Assembly (NCBI GenBank): GCA_048498995.1 | Contig: JBEHWX010000018.1 | Location: 1-64,000, forward strand | Direction: 5' to 3' | Length of the DNA: 64,000 nt | From: JBEHWX01 sp048498995 | GTDB lineage: Bacteria; Bacteroidota; Ignavibacteria; OLB7 | Shown: in pieces, positions 51,763 through 60,966 of the stretch | Layout of the letters: each line of letters starts with the position of its first letter | Position numbering within the stretch: position 1 is the first letter of the stretch | Translations under genes and position numbers: made by a program | The notes under the pieces: model-generated | What the model was told of the DNA's origin: nothing | Databases searched by the model: none | The model's input: only the letters and a program-made list of their open reading frames with translations

Positions 51763-52200
51763 TCAGGCGGAGGCGCTTGCCGAGTCGGCGCTCGAAGTAG
51801 CGGCTTCCGCCGGCTGCGCGATCCGGGTGGCGATCCACCAGTAGTTGCCGCAGAGGTCGCGCACGCCGGCGCCGCGATCGCCGTAGGGATGATCGGCCGG
51901 CTCGTAGATCTTCTCGGCTCCCCCCTCGATCGCGCGCGCGTAGACGGCGTCGACATCCTCCACGTAATGATAGAGGCATCCCGGCATCGCCGGCCATTCC
52001 TCATTGGCGCCGCTGAGCATGATCGGGGCGCCGTCGATGGCGATCTCGGCGTGCTGGATGGATCCGTCGGGACGGAGCGAGCGGAGACGCTCGACCGCGC
52101 CGAAGGCGAAGATGGCGAAGTCGATCAGCCCGGCCGGGTTGTCGACGATCAGATACGGGGTGATGGCGGAATATCCTTCGGGAAGCTGTCCGGTTGCCAT
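51763..52200 (-). CDS. VOC-family (PhnB/glyoxalase-like) protein
   Basis: 145 residues. VOC beta-alpha-beta layout: ITPYLIVDNPAGLIDFAIFA, GSIQHAEIAIDGAPIMLS, YHYVEDVDAVYARAIEGGAE, and GDRGAGVRDLCGNYWWIAT. This is the PhnB-like group, usually metal-binding; only some of the glyoxalase ligands are evident (H in QHAEI, then D/N in the last strand). Start at 52200 has GGAGAA at good spacing. The Ala/Ser-rich tail is dispensable-looking. Function open. Confidence 0.87.
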   Translation of the reverse strand: MATGQLPEGYSAITPYLIVDNPAGLIDFAIFAFGAVERLRSLRPDGSIQHAEIAIDGAPIMLSGANEEWPAMPGCLYHYVEDVDAVYARAIEGGAEKIYEPADHPYGDRGAGVRDLCGNYWWIATRIAQPAEAATSSADSASASA

Positions 52201-52261
52201 TGCTGTTCTCCTGATTCGGCTGGGTGTCATCGGAAGAGGGACGCGTCACGTGGCGCAATGC

Positions 52262-52296
52262 CGGGCGATGCCGGGGCGATGCCGGGCGATGCCCCG
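52262..52296. repeat. Short tandem GGCGATGCC repeat
   Basis: Three to four units of GGCGATGCCGG in the intergenic region between the VOC gene and the divergent MarR-GNAT gene. Confidence 0.7.
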
Positions 52297-52318
52297 CGTT
52301 GGCGCGTCCGATGGAGGG

Positions 52319-52326
52319 GGAAGATA
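52319..52326 (-). promoter_or_regulatory. Candidate -7 box TATCTTCC for the VOC gene
   Basis: Minus-strand TATCTTCC 119 bp upstream of the start at 52200, close to the TAnnTTTG pattern. Confidence 0.3.
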
Positions 52327-52494
52327 CGATGCCGAGACACCTTCCGGCACGCGACGGAGCGTGATCATCACGGAACGGGCCGATCGCGATTCAGGGGAGG
52401 CCGGGTCGCGCCGCCGGTTGATTCCGGCAACCAACTACTTGCCTCAGTCAACGAGATTCCATTACCTTCGCGGCGAGGCAGGAGAAATCATCCC

Positions 52495-53424
52495 ATGGCA
52501 AAGAACGACATCCCGCGGACCGTCGAGGCGGTGCGGCGCTTCAACCGATTCTACACGCGGCAGATCGGCGTGCTCGACGAGGAGCTGCTGAAAAGCCCCT
52601 TCTCGCTGACCGAGGCGCGCGTCCTCTACGAGCTGGCGCATCGCGAGCAGTGCACGGCCACCGACCTGGTGATAGAACTGGGGCTGAACCCGGGGTACCT
52701 GAGCAGGATCATCCGGAGCTTCGAGTCGCGGGGGCTCATCGCCCGGCAGCAGTCGGAGACGGACGGGCGGCAGAGCATTCTGTCGCTCACCGACAAGGGA
52801 GCCGAGGCATTCTCCGTGGTCAACAGCCGCACCCGCGCGCAGATCGAGCGGATGCTCGTCCGGCTCAGCGACCGGCAGCAGAAGCAGCTCGTGGAGGCCG
52901 CCGGCACCATCGAGCGGCTCCTCGGAGCGCCGCGGGAGTCCGCCGTCCACTACGTTCTCCGGCTGCACGAGCCGGGGGATCTCGGCTGGATCGTCCATCG
53001 CCACGGCGTGGTCTACGCCGCCGAGTACGGGTGGAACGAGGAGTTCGAGGGGCTGGTGGCGGAGGTGGCCGCGCGCTTCCTGAAGCATCACGACCCGAAG
53101 CGGGAGCGCTGCTGGATCGCCGAGATGGATGGCAAGATCGTCGGCTCGATCATGCTCGTGCGGCAGTCGGCAAAGGTGGCCAAGCTCCGGCTTCTGCTGG
53201 TGGAGCCGGAGGCACGCGGCCTCGGCCTGGGAAAGCGCCTGGTGAACGAGTGCATCCGTTTCGCGCGCCAGGCCGGCTACAGGAAGATCACGCTCTGGAC
53301 CAACAACGTGCTGGTGGCCGCTCGCCATATCTACGAGCAGAGCGGCTTTCAGCTCACCGGCGAGGAGCGGCATCACAGCTTCGGCCACGATCTGGTCTCG
53401 GAGACCTGGGATCTGGATCTGTAG
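52495..53424 (+). CDS. MarR-GNAT fusion regulator
   Basis: 309 residues. Residues ~1-145 are a MarR winged helix: LTEARVLYELAHREQCTATDL, LGLNPGYLSRIIRSFESRGL, ETDGRQSILSLTDKG. Residues ~160-309 are a GNAT acetyltransferase: EMDGKIVGSIMLVRQ, LRLLLVEPEARGLGLGKRLV (acetyl-CoA loop), KITLWTNNVLVAARHIYEQS. This architecture is recurrent in bacteria and combines DNA binding with acetylation. Start ATG at 52495 has AGGAG upstream. It is divergent from the VOC gene, a possible target. A hairpin terminator follows. Confidence 0.93.
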   Translation: MAKNDIPRTVEAVRRFNRFYTRQIGVLDEELLKSPFSLTEARVLYELAHREQCTATDLVIELGLNPGYLSRIIRSFESRGLIARQQSETDGRQSILSLTDKGAEAFSVVNSRTRAQIERMLVRLSDRQQKQLVEAAGTIERLLGAPRESAVHYVLRLHEPGDLGWIVHRHGVVYAAEYGWNEEFEGLVAEVAARFLKHHDPKRERCWIAEMDGKIVGSIMLVRQSAKVAKLRLLLVEPEARGLGLGKRLVNECIRFARQAGYRKITLWTNNVLVAARHIYEQSGFQLTGEERHHSFGHDLVSETWDLDL

Positions 53425-53463
53425 ACCTCCCGAGCGCATTCCCCTCTCCCCCCTGAAACCACG

Positions 53464-53489
53464 AACGGCGGCCGTCACCGGCCGCCGTT
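53464..53489. terminator. Hairpin between convergent genes
   Basis: Arms AACGGCGGCCG (53464-53474) and CGGCCGCCGTT (53479-53489), loop TCAC, then TTCGCG. It lies between the MarR-GNAT stop and the serine hydrolase stop. Confidence 0.75.
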
Positions 53490-53556
53490 TCGCGTTGAGA
53501 CCGTCGCCGCGCCGCATGGGATGAGCGCGGACGCCGGCTCCATCAATGGTTCCCGA

Positions 53557-55278
53557 TCACTTCACCCGCTCGAATCGGATGTTCCTGCTGCGGCCGAGCG
53601 TGGCCAGCATCGCCGCCACGACGCCATCTTTCCCTTTCTCGAAGGAGACCCTGGCAAGATAGGCGTGATCCCCCTGAAACATCATGACCGACTTCGTCAC
53701 CGGAGGGGTGAACGTCACCGTATCGACCCGCGCGTTGGCGGCCACCAGCTTTCCCTCCTTCACCGAGAGTGTATACTCGGTCTCCAGCTCCGGACTGTAG
53801 TAGCGTCCGGCGTAGGAGGCCAGCTCCTCGGCCGGTATCGTCCATGGCTCGATCCGTTTGCCCGGATGCGGTCCGTCCTGATCGAAGGTGATCGCGGAGA
53901 CTCCGCCGCCGGCATCCCGGTGAAACGTTACCAACGCGTCGACATCGGTCGTGAAGAACGTGGAGTCCGAGGAGGGGAACATCTCGCTCCGCGACTGCCC
54001 CGTCGCCTGAACATAGTAATGGCCGCTCTCACGACTGAACGTCATCACGAATCCCGGTATCTCGGTCATCTCGTATTGTCCGGCATACGCCGCGAAGCGC
54101 GTGGAGTCGAACTTCACGGCCGCGCGCGTCGGAACGGAGCCACTCCCCGAAGCATCCCCGGCGGCCCGCGCCACCGCTCCCTTCGGCAGCTTGTCGGCCA
54201 TGAGCACCTCCATCACCTTCTCGGCGAGGCCGTCGGCGTCGATCTCCGACGAGTTGGCGAGCACGGCGACCGACAGATGCTCCGACGGAATGCGCAACAG
54301 CTGCGCGCGGTAACCCGCCCAGGCCCCGCCATGCTCCACCTTCGGAATCCCGTGGAAGTCGCTGAACATCAGCCCCTCGCCGTAGTCCAGCGTATCGCCG
54401 CCGTTGAGAATGCCGCGACGTCCGAGTTCGGCCAGCAGCGCCCTGCCGCCGACCTTCGGCGTGTAGAAATTCTCATCCCACTTGAGAAGATCCTCCACCG
54501 TCGTGTTCACCCCGCCGTCGCCGTTCTGTTCCCAGTTCGACATGTTCCTGATGAAGGTCCCGGGGCCGGAGCTCTCGTAGCCCATCGCGCGGTTCGGAAC
54601 GATCATCGTGTGATCGTTCACGTAGACGGTATGCGTCATGCCGAGCGGCGTGAAGATCCGCTCCGCGGCGAACTCCCGAAGGCTCTTGCCGCTGACCCGC
54701 TCGACGATGACGGAGGCGAGGAAATATCCGGTGTTGCAGTAGGCGAACTTCACCCCCGGGTCCGAGACGAGCCCCTTCTGGCGCACCACCAGACGGAGCG
54801 CGTCGGCCGTGGTGGTGACGTCGTCCATGTCGTGGCCGGCCATCGCCATCAGTCCGAGATAATCGCGCAATCCGCTGGTGTGATTCAGCAGATGTCGGAT
54901 CGTGATCGTGTGTCCGTAGTCCGGCATTTCCGGCAGGTACTTCCTGATGTCGTCATCCAGCGAGAGCTTTCCATCCTCCTGCAGAAGCACGAGCGAGGCG
55001 GCGGTGAACTGCTTTGAGGTGGAGCCGATGTCGAAGACCGTTCCAGGCCCGATCGGCACGCCATGCTCGAGGTCGGCCGAGCCGTATCCTTTCGCGTAGA
55101 TCAGGCGGCCGCCGCGATAGACGCCGAGAGCGCATCCCGGCATCGCGCGCGAGGAGTAGTCGGAGAAGACGGCGTCGACCTTTTTCGCGAGCGCCGAGGA
55201 GAGCATCTGCGCGGATGCGGCGCCGGAGGAAAGCTGGAAGAGCACGAGGAGGAGCGGAAGACCGAATACAGGTTTCAT
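53557..55278 (-). CDS. Beta-lactamase-family serine hydrolase, exported
   Basis: 573 residues. Signal peptide ends near GAASAQ. Serine beta-lactamase/esterase domain, ~30-370: STSK (Ser86, Lys89), YCN (Tyr180, Asn182), HGG (316-318). The extra C-terminal ~200 residues contain two DUF3471-like beta units (FAAYAGQYEMTE, LASYAGRYYSPELETEYTL), as in many Bacteroidota serine hydrolases. It is periplasmic or surface-located; the substrate could be a peptide, ester or D-amino-acid compound rather than a beta-lactam. ATG at 55278 begins the leader. Confidence 0.9.
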   Translation of the reverse strand: MKPVFGLPLLLVLFQLSSGAASAQMLSSALAKKVDAVFSDYSSRAMPGCALGVYRGGRLIYAKGYGSADLEHGVPIGPGTVFDIGSTSKQFTAASLVLLQEDGKLSLDDDIRKYLPEMPDYGHTITIRHLLNHTSGLRDYLGLMAMAGHDMDDVTTTADALRLVVRQKGLVSDPGVKFAYCNTGYFLASVIVERVSGKSLREFAAERIFTPLGMTHTVYVNDHTMIVPNRAMGYESSGPGTFIRNMSNWEQNGDGGVNTTVEDLLKWDENFYTPKVGGRALLAELGRRGILNGGDTLDYGEGLMFSDFHGIPKVEHGGAWAGYRAQLLRIPSEHLSVAVLANSSEIDADGLAEKVMEVLMADKLPKGAVARAAGDASGSGSVPTRAAVKFDSTRFAAYAGQYEMTEIPGFVMTFSRESGHYYVQATGQSRSEMFPSSDSTFFTTDVDALVTFHRDAGGGVSAITFDQDGPHPGKRIEPWTIPAEELASYAGRYYSPELETEYTLSVKEGKLVAANARVDTVTFTPPVTKSVMMFQGDHAYLARVSFEKGKDGVVAAMLATLGRSRNIRFERVK

Positions 55279-55807
55279 ACGCGATCCGCGGATTGGATGA
55301 ATCGATACGCCGTGAAGGAGCGCGACGGGAGGCACGCGGGCTCGCGCGAGAGAGAGTATGCGAGCCGAAGCGAAAACGTCGCACGACGACTAGACGGAAC
55401 AATCTCCCGGGAGTTCCACTCCGCCGACATCGATCGCCATCCGGTCGTGATCCCATCCCGCAAACGGTATCCGTACGCTCGCCCAGATCGACGCGACCAC
55501 GCACCGTGCCCCATGGATTCGCGGGTCATGGCGAGGGAGGCTCACCACGCCACGACTCCTTCAGCCGGGCCATCCGCTCGATGACGACCGCCGAGGCGGT
55601 ATCGGGCGCATCGCCCCCGCTCCTTCCCGACGCCAGCCAGATGCTGACGCGATATCCGACGCGGAGCTGGCCGGCACTCGCGCGATGCCCGACACGCTGC
55701 ATCACCAGCGCGCTGGAGGGGACCACGATACGCCCGCTCCCTTCCCGCCGCGCCCCGCCCGCCCCGAGACGCCGCCTCGCAACGGTTGCCCGGAGTTCAC
55801 ATGTTTT

Positions 55808-55828
55808 TATTTGGATCTAATCCAAATA
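55808..55828. promoter_or_regulatory. A/T-rich 9-3-9 perfect palindrome, candidate operator
   Basis: TATTTGGAT (55808-55816), CTA, ATCCAAATA (55820-55828). It is a sharply A/T-rich island in a GC-rich gap, about 380 bp before the TonB receptor. The form (19-21 bp dyad) suits an iron-responsive repressor, but neither Fur nor DtxR consensus is matched. Confidence 0.5.
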
Positions 55829-55873
55829 GCTCCAATATTCGCGCCCGCCATTCGAAACTGACTGGGTTTGACG

Positions 55874-56090
55874 GCGGCAAACAAGGCACGCACTGCCGGC
55901 GAGCGGGCGCGGTTCTACGATTCGCGCCCGCTGAATGAATCGGCCGGTCATAACAGCGGCAAACAAGGCACGCACTGCCGGCTGGCGGGCGCGGTTCTGC
56001 GATTCGCGCCCGCTGAATGAATCGGCCGGTCACAACAGCGGCAAACACGGCGCTCACCGCCAGCGAGCGGGCGCGGTTCCGCGATGCGCG
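55874..56090. repeat. 82-bp tandem repeat, 2.7 copies, each with hairpin
   Basis: Copies begin at about 55874, 55956 and 56038 (period 82). Each of the first two holds a perfect hairpin: arms GCGGGCGCG and CGCGCCCGC with an 11-nt loop; the third is degenerate. A partial copy precedes the first. The array sits between the palindrome at 55808 and the TonB receptor start. The rest of 55279-56208 shows no supported gene. Confidence 0.85.
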
Positions 56091-56208
56091 CCGATGCGAG
56101 CATCGACCTCGATCACATCCTTCATCTCATCTCACGCGGGCATCGCCGAGACGGCATGCACGCTCCCTGACGACGGATCTTCAACATTCTCTTACTCGAT
56201 ACCCCGAT

Positions 56209-58584
56209 ATGCGAGCGAATCTCTCTCTCCTTCTTCTCGGCCTCCTGCTGACCGCGGGCGCCGGACAGCTTGCCGCCCAATCGACCGGCAGCGTGCAGGG
56301 CACCGTCACCACGTCCGACGGCGTCCCGGTGGAGGCCGCCACGGTCACCGCTGCCGGCACCGGCCGCGGCGCCGTGACCCGGCGTGACGGATCCTTCCTG
56401 GTCAAGGATCTTCCGGCCGGACGCTACACGATCGCCGTCACGCGGATCGGCCTGGCGCGCCAGGAGCGGGAGGTCACGATCACGGCCGGAGAGCGGGCAC
56501 GCCTCGACTTCGCGATGGCCGAGACCGGGCTGGAGCTTCAGGGAATCACCGTCAACTCGAGCCGCAGCGTCAACTCGGTGCCGGTGGCGATCGGGAAGGT
56601 GGCGATACCGCCGATGGATCTGCCGCAGAGCGTGGCGGTGGTCGATCACGACGTGCTCGAGCGCCAGCAGGTGCTCCACCTCGGCGACGCGCTGAAGAAC
56701 GTCAACGGCGTCTACGTGATGGGAACCTCCGGAGGAACGCAGGAGGAGCTGGCCGGACGCGGGTTCGCCCTCGGCAGCACCAGCACCTTCAAGAACGGCG
56801 TCCGCTTCAACAACGCCGTGATGCCGGAGATGAGCTCGCTCGAGCGCCTGGAGGTGCTGAAGGGGAGCAGCGCGATCCTGTTCGGGAACGTGTCGGCCGG
56901 TGGCGTGATCAACATGGTCACCAAGAAGCCGCGGTTCGAGCAGGGGGGCGAGATCTCGATGCGCGTCGGGAGCTATGATCTCTACAAGCCGACGATCGAC
57001 GTCTACGGTCCGCTCCTCGGCAGCACGGAAGTGGCCTATCGTCTCGGCGCCACCTATGAGCGGGGCAACAGCTTCCGCCAGAGCGTCGGTTCCGAGCGGG
57101 TCTACATCAATCCCTCTTTCCTGGCCGAGATCGACGGGGAGACCTCGATCCTCGTCGAAGCCGATTACCTGAAGGACGACCGGACGCTCGACTACGGCAC
57201 CGGCGCCATCAACTACGCGATCGCCGACGTGCCGCGCGACCGTTTCCTCGGCGCCGGCTGGTCCTATTCCCACATCGCGCAGAGCAGCGCCATGCTCACC
57301 GCCACGCGCGGGCTCGGCCAGGAGTGGGAGCTCCGCGGCGTGGCCGGCTATCAGAGCTACGGCAGCGATCTGTTCGGCACCACCCGCCCCAACGCGGGCA
57401 CGCTCGTGCAGTCCGACGGGAAGTGGATCCGCGGCGTGCAGCGCTCCCAGGTCAACGAACAGTACGCGCTCGGCCAGATCGATCTCAGCGGCCACATCAC
57501 CACCGGCTTCCTCGATCATCGCGTGCTCGTCGGCTTCGACGCCGATCGCTACCGGACCGAGACGATCGCCTACGAGAACATCGCCAAGTACGATTCGATC
57601 AACATCCTCAATCCGGACATGTACCAGCGGCGGGGTGACATCCCGGATCTGAAGCCGCGCACCACGACCACCAGCCCGGTCTACCGCGCCGGTCTCTACG
57701 TGCAGGATCTGATCGGCATCGCCGACCAGGTGAAGCTGCTGGCCGGCGTCCGCTGGAGCTACCAGGAGACCGGCAGCAACGTCGTCACCAACGCGACCGG
57801 CGCCACGACCTACCAGACGTCGTTCGACGACGCGATCACGCCCCGCCTCGGCCTGGTCTATCAGCCGCTCCGGAGCGTCTCCCTCTTCGCCAGCTACGCC
57901 AACTCCTTCACGCTCAACACCGGCGTCGACATCAACGGCGACGCGCTTCCCCCCTCGTTCATCGATCAGTACGAAGTGGGAGTCAAGAGCGACTGGCTCG
58001 ACGGGCTCTTCTCCACGAACGTCACCCTCTACCAGATCGTCAACAGCAACCTGGCGCAGACCAGCCTGGCCAACGGCAACACGAGCTCGAACATCAAGGA
58101 GCTGGCCGGCGAAGTGACCAGCAAGGGAGTCGAGGTGGATCTTTCCACGCGCCGGTGGAGCGGCGTGGCGCTCCTGGCCGGCTACAGCTACAATCGTACT
58201 ACCTACACCGCGAGCAATACCTACGAGGTCGGCAGCGAGCTCCGCTACAACCCGGTGCACACGGCCAACGCGAGCATCTCCTACGAGATCGGCAGCGACG
58301 GCATCCTCCGCGGCCTGGAGCTCGGCGCCGGCGCGCTCTACATCGGCGACCGCGTGGCCGGCCGCTCCACCCGCCTGACGGTGAAGAACGACGCCTACAA
58401 GCTGATGCCGATCCCGAGCTTCACCCAGTTCGACCTCTCGGCCAGCTACCAGTGGAGCGATCTGGCCGTGAGCCTCAAGGTCTCCAATCTCTTCGACGTC
58501 CTCAGCTACTACGTCCACGACGACAACAGCGTCAACCCGATCGCGCCGCGCACCTACTCGGTCACGACGAAGATCCGCCTGTGA
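56209..58584 (+). CDS. TonB-dependent receptor, siderophore type
   Basis: 791 residues. Signal peptide ends near QLAAQ. Residues ~27-115 are a CarboxypepD_reg-like extension (GSVQGTVTTSDGVPVEAATV). The plug follows: LPQSVAVVDHDVLERQQVLH, RGFALGSTSTFKNGV, LERLEVLKGSSAILFGNVSAGGVINMVTKKP (in two stretches). The barrel ends FDLSASYQWSDLAVSLKVSN and VTTKIRL. The LPQSVAVVD and GSSAILFG motifs are typical of the FhuA/FpvA-type siderophore class. It takes up a ferric siderophore through TonB. The gene downstream encodes a PepSY protein 14 bp away. Confidence 0.92.
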   Translation: MRANLSLLLLGLLLTAGAGQLAAQSTGSVQGTVTTSDGVPVEAATVTAAGTGRGAVTRRDGSFLVKDLPAGRYTIAVTRIGLARQEREVTITAGERARLDFAMAETGLELQGITVNSSRSVNSVPVAIGKVAIPPMDLPQSVAVVDHDVLERQQVLHLGDALKNVNGVYVMGTSGGTQEELAGRGFALGSTSTFKNGVRFNNAVMPEMSSLERLEVLKGSSAILFGNVSAGGVINMVTKKPRFEQGGEISMRVGSYDLYKPTIDVYGPLLGSTEVAYRLGATYERGNSFRQSVGSERVYINPSFLAEIDGETSILVEADYLKDDRTLDYGTGAINYAIADVPRDRFLGAGWSYSHIAQSSAMLTATRGLGQEWELRGVAGYQSYGSDLFGTTRPNAGTLVQSDGKWIRGVQRSQVNEQYALGQIDLSGHITTGFLDHRVLVGFDADRYRTETIAYENIAKYDSINILNPDMYQRRGDIPDLKPRTTTTSPVYRAGLYVQDLIGIADQVKLLAGVRWSYQETGSNVVTNATGATTYQTSFDDAITPRLGLVYQPLRSVSLFASYANSFTLNTGVDINGDALPPSFIDQYEVGVKSDWLDGLFSTNVTLYQIVNSNLAQTSLANGNTSSNIKELAGEVTSKGVEVDLSTRRWSGVALLAGYSYNRTTYTASNTYEVGSELRYNPVHTANASISYEIGSDGILRGLELGAGALYIGDRVAGRSTRLTVKNDAYKLMPIPSFTQFDLSASYQWSDLAVSLKVSNLFDVLSYYVHDDNSVNPIAPRTYSVTTKIRL

Positions 58585-58598
58585 GGGAGCGGCCACGC

Positions 58599-59783
58599 AT
58601 GAAAAAGCTCTACAGAACGATCCATCTCTATCTGGGCCTGGCCTGCGGTCTGGTGATCGCGGTGGTCTGCTTCACCGGCGCCACGCTCGTCTTCGAGAAG
58701 GAGCTGGAGGGGATGATCTATCCGGAGCGGCGCCACGTGCCGGTCGGCGCCGAGCGGGTCGCCGTCGAGACGATGATGGCCGCGGTGAAGGCCCGCGCCC
58801 CACGCGGCAAGGTGACGATGGTGAAGGTCTATGGAGACCGGGAGCGTCCGGTCGAGATCGGCTACCGGCTCGGCGGGGAGAAGGGGGAGAACAGCAGGGC
58901 GTTCGTCGATCCGTATACCGGGCGGGTGATCGCCCTGTCGGGAGCGCGCGGCCCCTTCTTCGCCACGATGTTCTCGCTCCATCGCTGGCTGCTGGCCGGC
59001 GACGTGGGGAAGCGGATCGTCGGGGTGAGCACGCTGGTCTTTCTGGTCATCCTCATCACCGGCATCATCCTCTGGTGGCCGCGGACGATGCGGTTCCTCC
59101 GCCAGCGGCTGGTGCCGAAGCTGACGACCGGATGGAAGCGGACCAATCACGACCTGCACGTGGTGATCGGCTTCTGGACGGCGCTGCCCCTCTTCATCTG
59201 CGCGTTCACCGGGCTTGCCTGGTCGTTCACCTGGTTCAACGACGGCATCTACACGGTCACCGGCTCGCCGCTGAAGCCGCCCCCTCCTCCCCGCTCCGTG
59301 GCGGTCGAAGGGGCGAAGCCGATCGAGCTGGACCGCGCGCTGGCGCTGGCCGCCGCGCGGATGCCGGGGGCCGAGAGCTACACGATCGCGCCGGCCTCCA
59401 AGCCGACCGACGCGATCCGCGTAACCGTGATGCCGGCCGACGCCCCGCACGAGCGGGCCTCGCATCAGATCTTCGTGGACCGGTACTCCGGAGCGGAGCT
59501 GGCGCTGCGCCGCTATGAGCAGCAGAGCCTGGGACAGCGGGCGCGGAGCATCTTCTACCCGATCCACGTCGGGTCGATCGCCGGATTGCCGGGACGGATC
59601 ATCGCGCTGGTGGCCTGCGTCGCCGGGTTCACCTTTCCGTTCACGGGGGTGATCCTCTGGATCAACCGTCTCCGGAGAAAGCGCGCCAAGGGAGCCGGCA
59701 CGCAACCCGCCGAGGCTCGGCCGAGCCGGATACGCCGGGTGCCGCGGCGTCCGGAGCGTCCACGCGCCGAGGCGCACGGCTGA
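58599..59783 (+). CDS. PepSY-associated TM protein
   Basis: 394 residues with four TM segments: LYLGLACGLVIAVVCFTGAT (N-terminal), VGVSTLVFLVILITGIILWW, VIGFWTALPLFICAFTGLAW, IIALVACVAGFTFPFTGVIL. Conserved HLYLGL, FSLHRWLL, NHDLHVVIGFW and SIFYPIHVGS are the His-containing helices of the PepSY_TM (iron-uptake reductase-like) family, which likely binds heme and reduces or releases ferric siderophore iron. Periplasmic PepSY parts lie between TMs. 14 bp after the receptor stop, clearly an operon. Confidence 0.92.
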   Translation: MKKLYRTIHLYLGLACGLVIAVVCFTGATLVFEKELEGMIYPERRHVPVGAERVAVETMMAAVKARAPRGKVTMVKVYGDRERPVEIGYRLGGEKGENSRAFVDPYTGRVIALSGARGPFFATMFSLHRWLLAGDVGKRIVGVSTLVFLVILITGIILWWPRTMRFLRQRLVPKLTTGWKRTNHDLHVVIGFWTALPLFICAFTGLAWSFTWFNDGIYTVTGSPLKPPPPPRSVAVEGAKPIELDRALALAAARMPGAESYTIAPASKPTDAIRVTVMPADAPHERASHQIFVDRYSGAELALRRYEQQSLGQRARSIFYPIHVGSIAGLPGRIIALVACVAGFTFPFTGVILWINRLRRKRAKGAGTQPAEARPSRIRRVPRRPERPRAEAHG

Positions 59784-59821
59784 GCGGAACGACAATGCAG
59801 CCCGCGACAACCCGATGGATG

Positions 59822-59864
59822 AACCAACACGGGCCGCGTCATCGAGACGCGGCCCGTGTTGGTT
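59822..59864. terminator. Perfect 19-bp hairpin terminator
   Basis: Arms AACCAACACGGGCCGCGTC (59822-59840) and GACGCGGCCCGTGTTGGTT (59846-59864), loop ATCGA, then TGAGC. Ends the receptor-PepSY operon. Confidence 0.85.
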
Positions 59865-59898
59865 TGAGCATCGATATCCGCGTGTATATCCACGCCTC

Positions 59899-59969
59899 GG
59901 CAGGCAACGGCTTCAACGTGCGAGCATTCGCGGACGGCGATGCGGCCACGGGGGGGGCCGGCCGTACGA
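59899..59969. repeat. Composite dispersed repeat, copy B (degraded)
   Basis: First half reads GGCAGGCAACGGCTTCAACG, second half GCGGCCACGGGGGGGGCC then GGCCGTACG, same order and spacing as copy A at 11185-11255. Point differences show independent decay. Confidence 0.65.
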
Positions 59970-60099
59970 GGTGGCTTCAGCGGCGCTGGGACGGCGACGG
60001 GAGGCCATCCGCGCGAAATACTCGGATCTCACACCAGGCATCATCGGCGTGCGCTGATGCTCCACCGCGCGGAGCGCTCCTCCGGCACACCGGGCGTGA

Positions 60100-60966
60100 T
60101 CAGCCCAGCTTCGCGTGGAGAAACGCGAGCGTCCGCTCCCAGGCGCCCTTGGCGGCGGCCGCGTCGTAGCGCTCGCCGGTATCGTTGAAGAACGCGTGGC
60201 CGGCGGCCCGATAGATCTTGTACTCGTACTGCTTGCCGAGGCGCGTCATCTCCGCGGCCACCTCCGGCACCTTGGACGTGATCCGCTCGTCGGTCTCGCC
60301 GTAGAGGCCGAGGACGGGAGCCTTGATCCGGGCCAGCTTCTCCTCCTCGGGAGCGCTGCCGTAGAATACCACCGCGGCGCGGAGCCGGTCGCTCTCGGTC
60401 GCCAGCAGAAACGACCGCGCGCCACCCCAGCAGAATCCCACCGAGCCGAGCTTGTCCGGATCGACCTTCGCGTGCCGCGCCAGCGCGGTGAGCGCCGCCT
60501 TCAGATCGCCGCTCGCGGTCTCGGCCGGGAGCGCCATGATCGCGTCGCGCGCCGCGTCCGGGGAGCTCATCGAGGCGGTGCCTCCCTTGCGCGCCAGCAG
60601 ATCGGGCGCGAGTGCCACGAACCCGGCCGCGGCGAAGCGGCGGGCCACGTCGCGGATGTGATCGTTCAGGCCGCGGTTCTCATGGATCACGATCACGCCG
60701 GGAAATGGCCCCTTTGCGTCCGGCTCGCTCAGGTAGCCGGTCAGCGTCTGCCCGTCGTCGGCCGGATAGAAGATCGGCCGCGAGGCCACCTTCATGTTCC
60801 CCGACTCCCGATCCGAGACGAGCGTCGCGGCAAGCCCGGTCGACTCCAGGAGCAGGTGCGCGGCGGCCATGCTTCCGGTGATCCCGACGAGCTTCGCGAT
60901 AAATCCCCTCCGATCGATCGTTCCCTCCTCGTACGCGCCGAGGATCGATGCCATCTGTTCCTTCAT
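60100..60966 (-). CDS. Dienelactone-hydrolase-family protein, exported
   Basis: 288 residues. N-terminal ~50 residues contain RRGFIAKLVGITGSMAAAHL, a twin-arginine-like signal with Arg-Arg before the hydrophobic core. The DLH domain shows the catalytic triad: nucleophile Cys179 (GFCWGG), Asp226 (YGETDERI) and His257 (AAGHAFFND), with the ENRGL motif of the family at ~96. Enzymes of this type open dienelactones or other lactones and esters. The start at 60966 gives the complete leader. No catabolic operon is nearby. Confidence 0.9.
   Translation of the reverse strand: MKEQMASILGAYEEGTIDRRGFIAKLVGITGSMAAAHLLLESTGLAATLVSDRESGNMKVASRPIFYPADDGQTLTGYLSEPDAKGPFPGVIVIHENRGLNDHIRDVARRFAAAGFVALAPDLLARKGGTASMSSPDAARDAIMALPAETASGDLKAALTALARHAKVDPDKLGSVGFCWGGARSFLLATESDRLRAAVVFYGSAPEEEKLARIKAPVLGLYGETDERITSKVPEVAAEMTRLGKQYEYKIYRAAGHAFFNDTGERYDAAAAKGAWERTLAFLHAKLG

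Noticed and set aside
55797..56057. Minus-strand frame of ~86 codons across the 82-bp repeats
   Set aside because: It exists only because the repeat period and stop-free content keep the frame; no start signal or family match.
55874..56090. 82-bp repeats as a CRISPR array
   Set aside because: Copies are contiguous with no variable spacers, and no cas genes are present.
56122..58596. Long minus-strand open frame opposite the TonB receptor
   Set aside because: Antisense shadow of a certain gene; composition typical of reversed GC-rich coding sequence.
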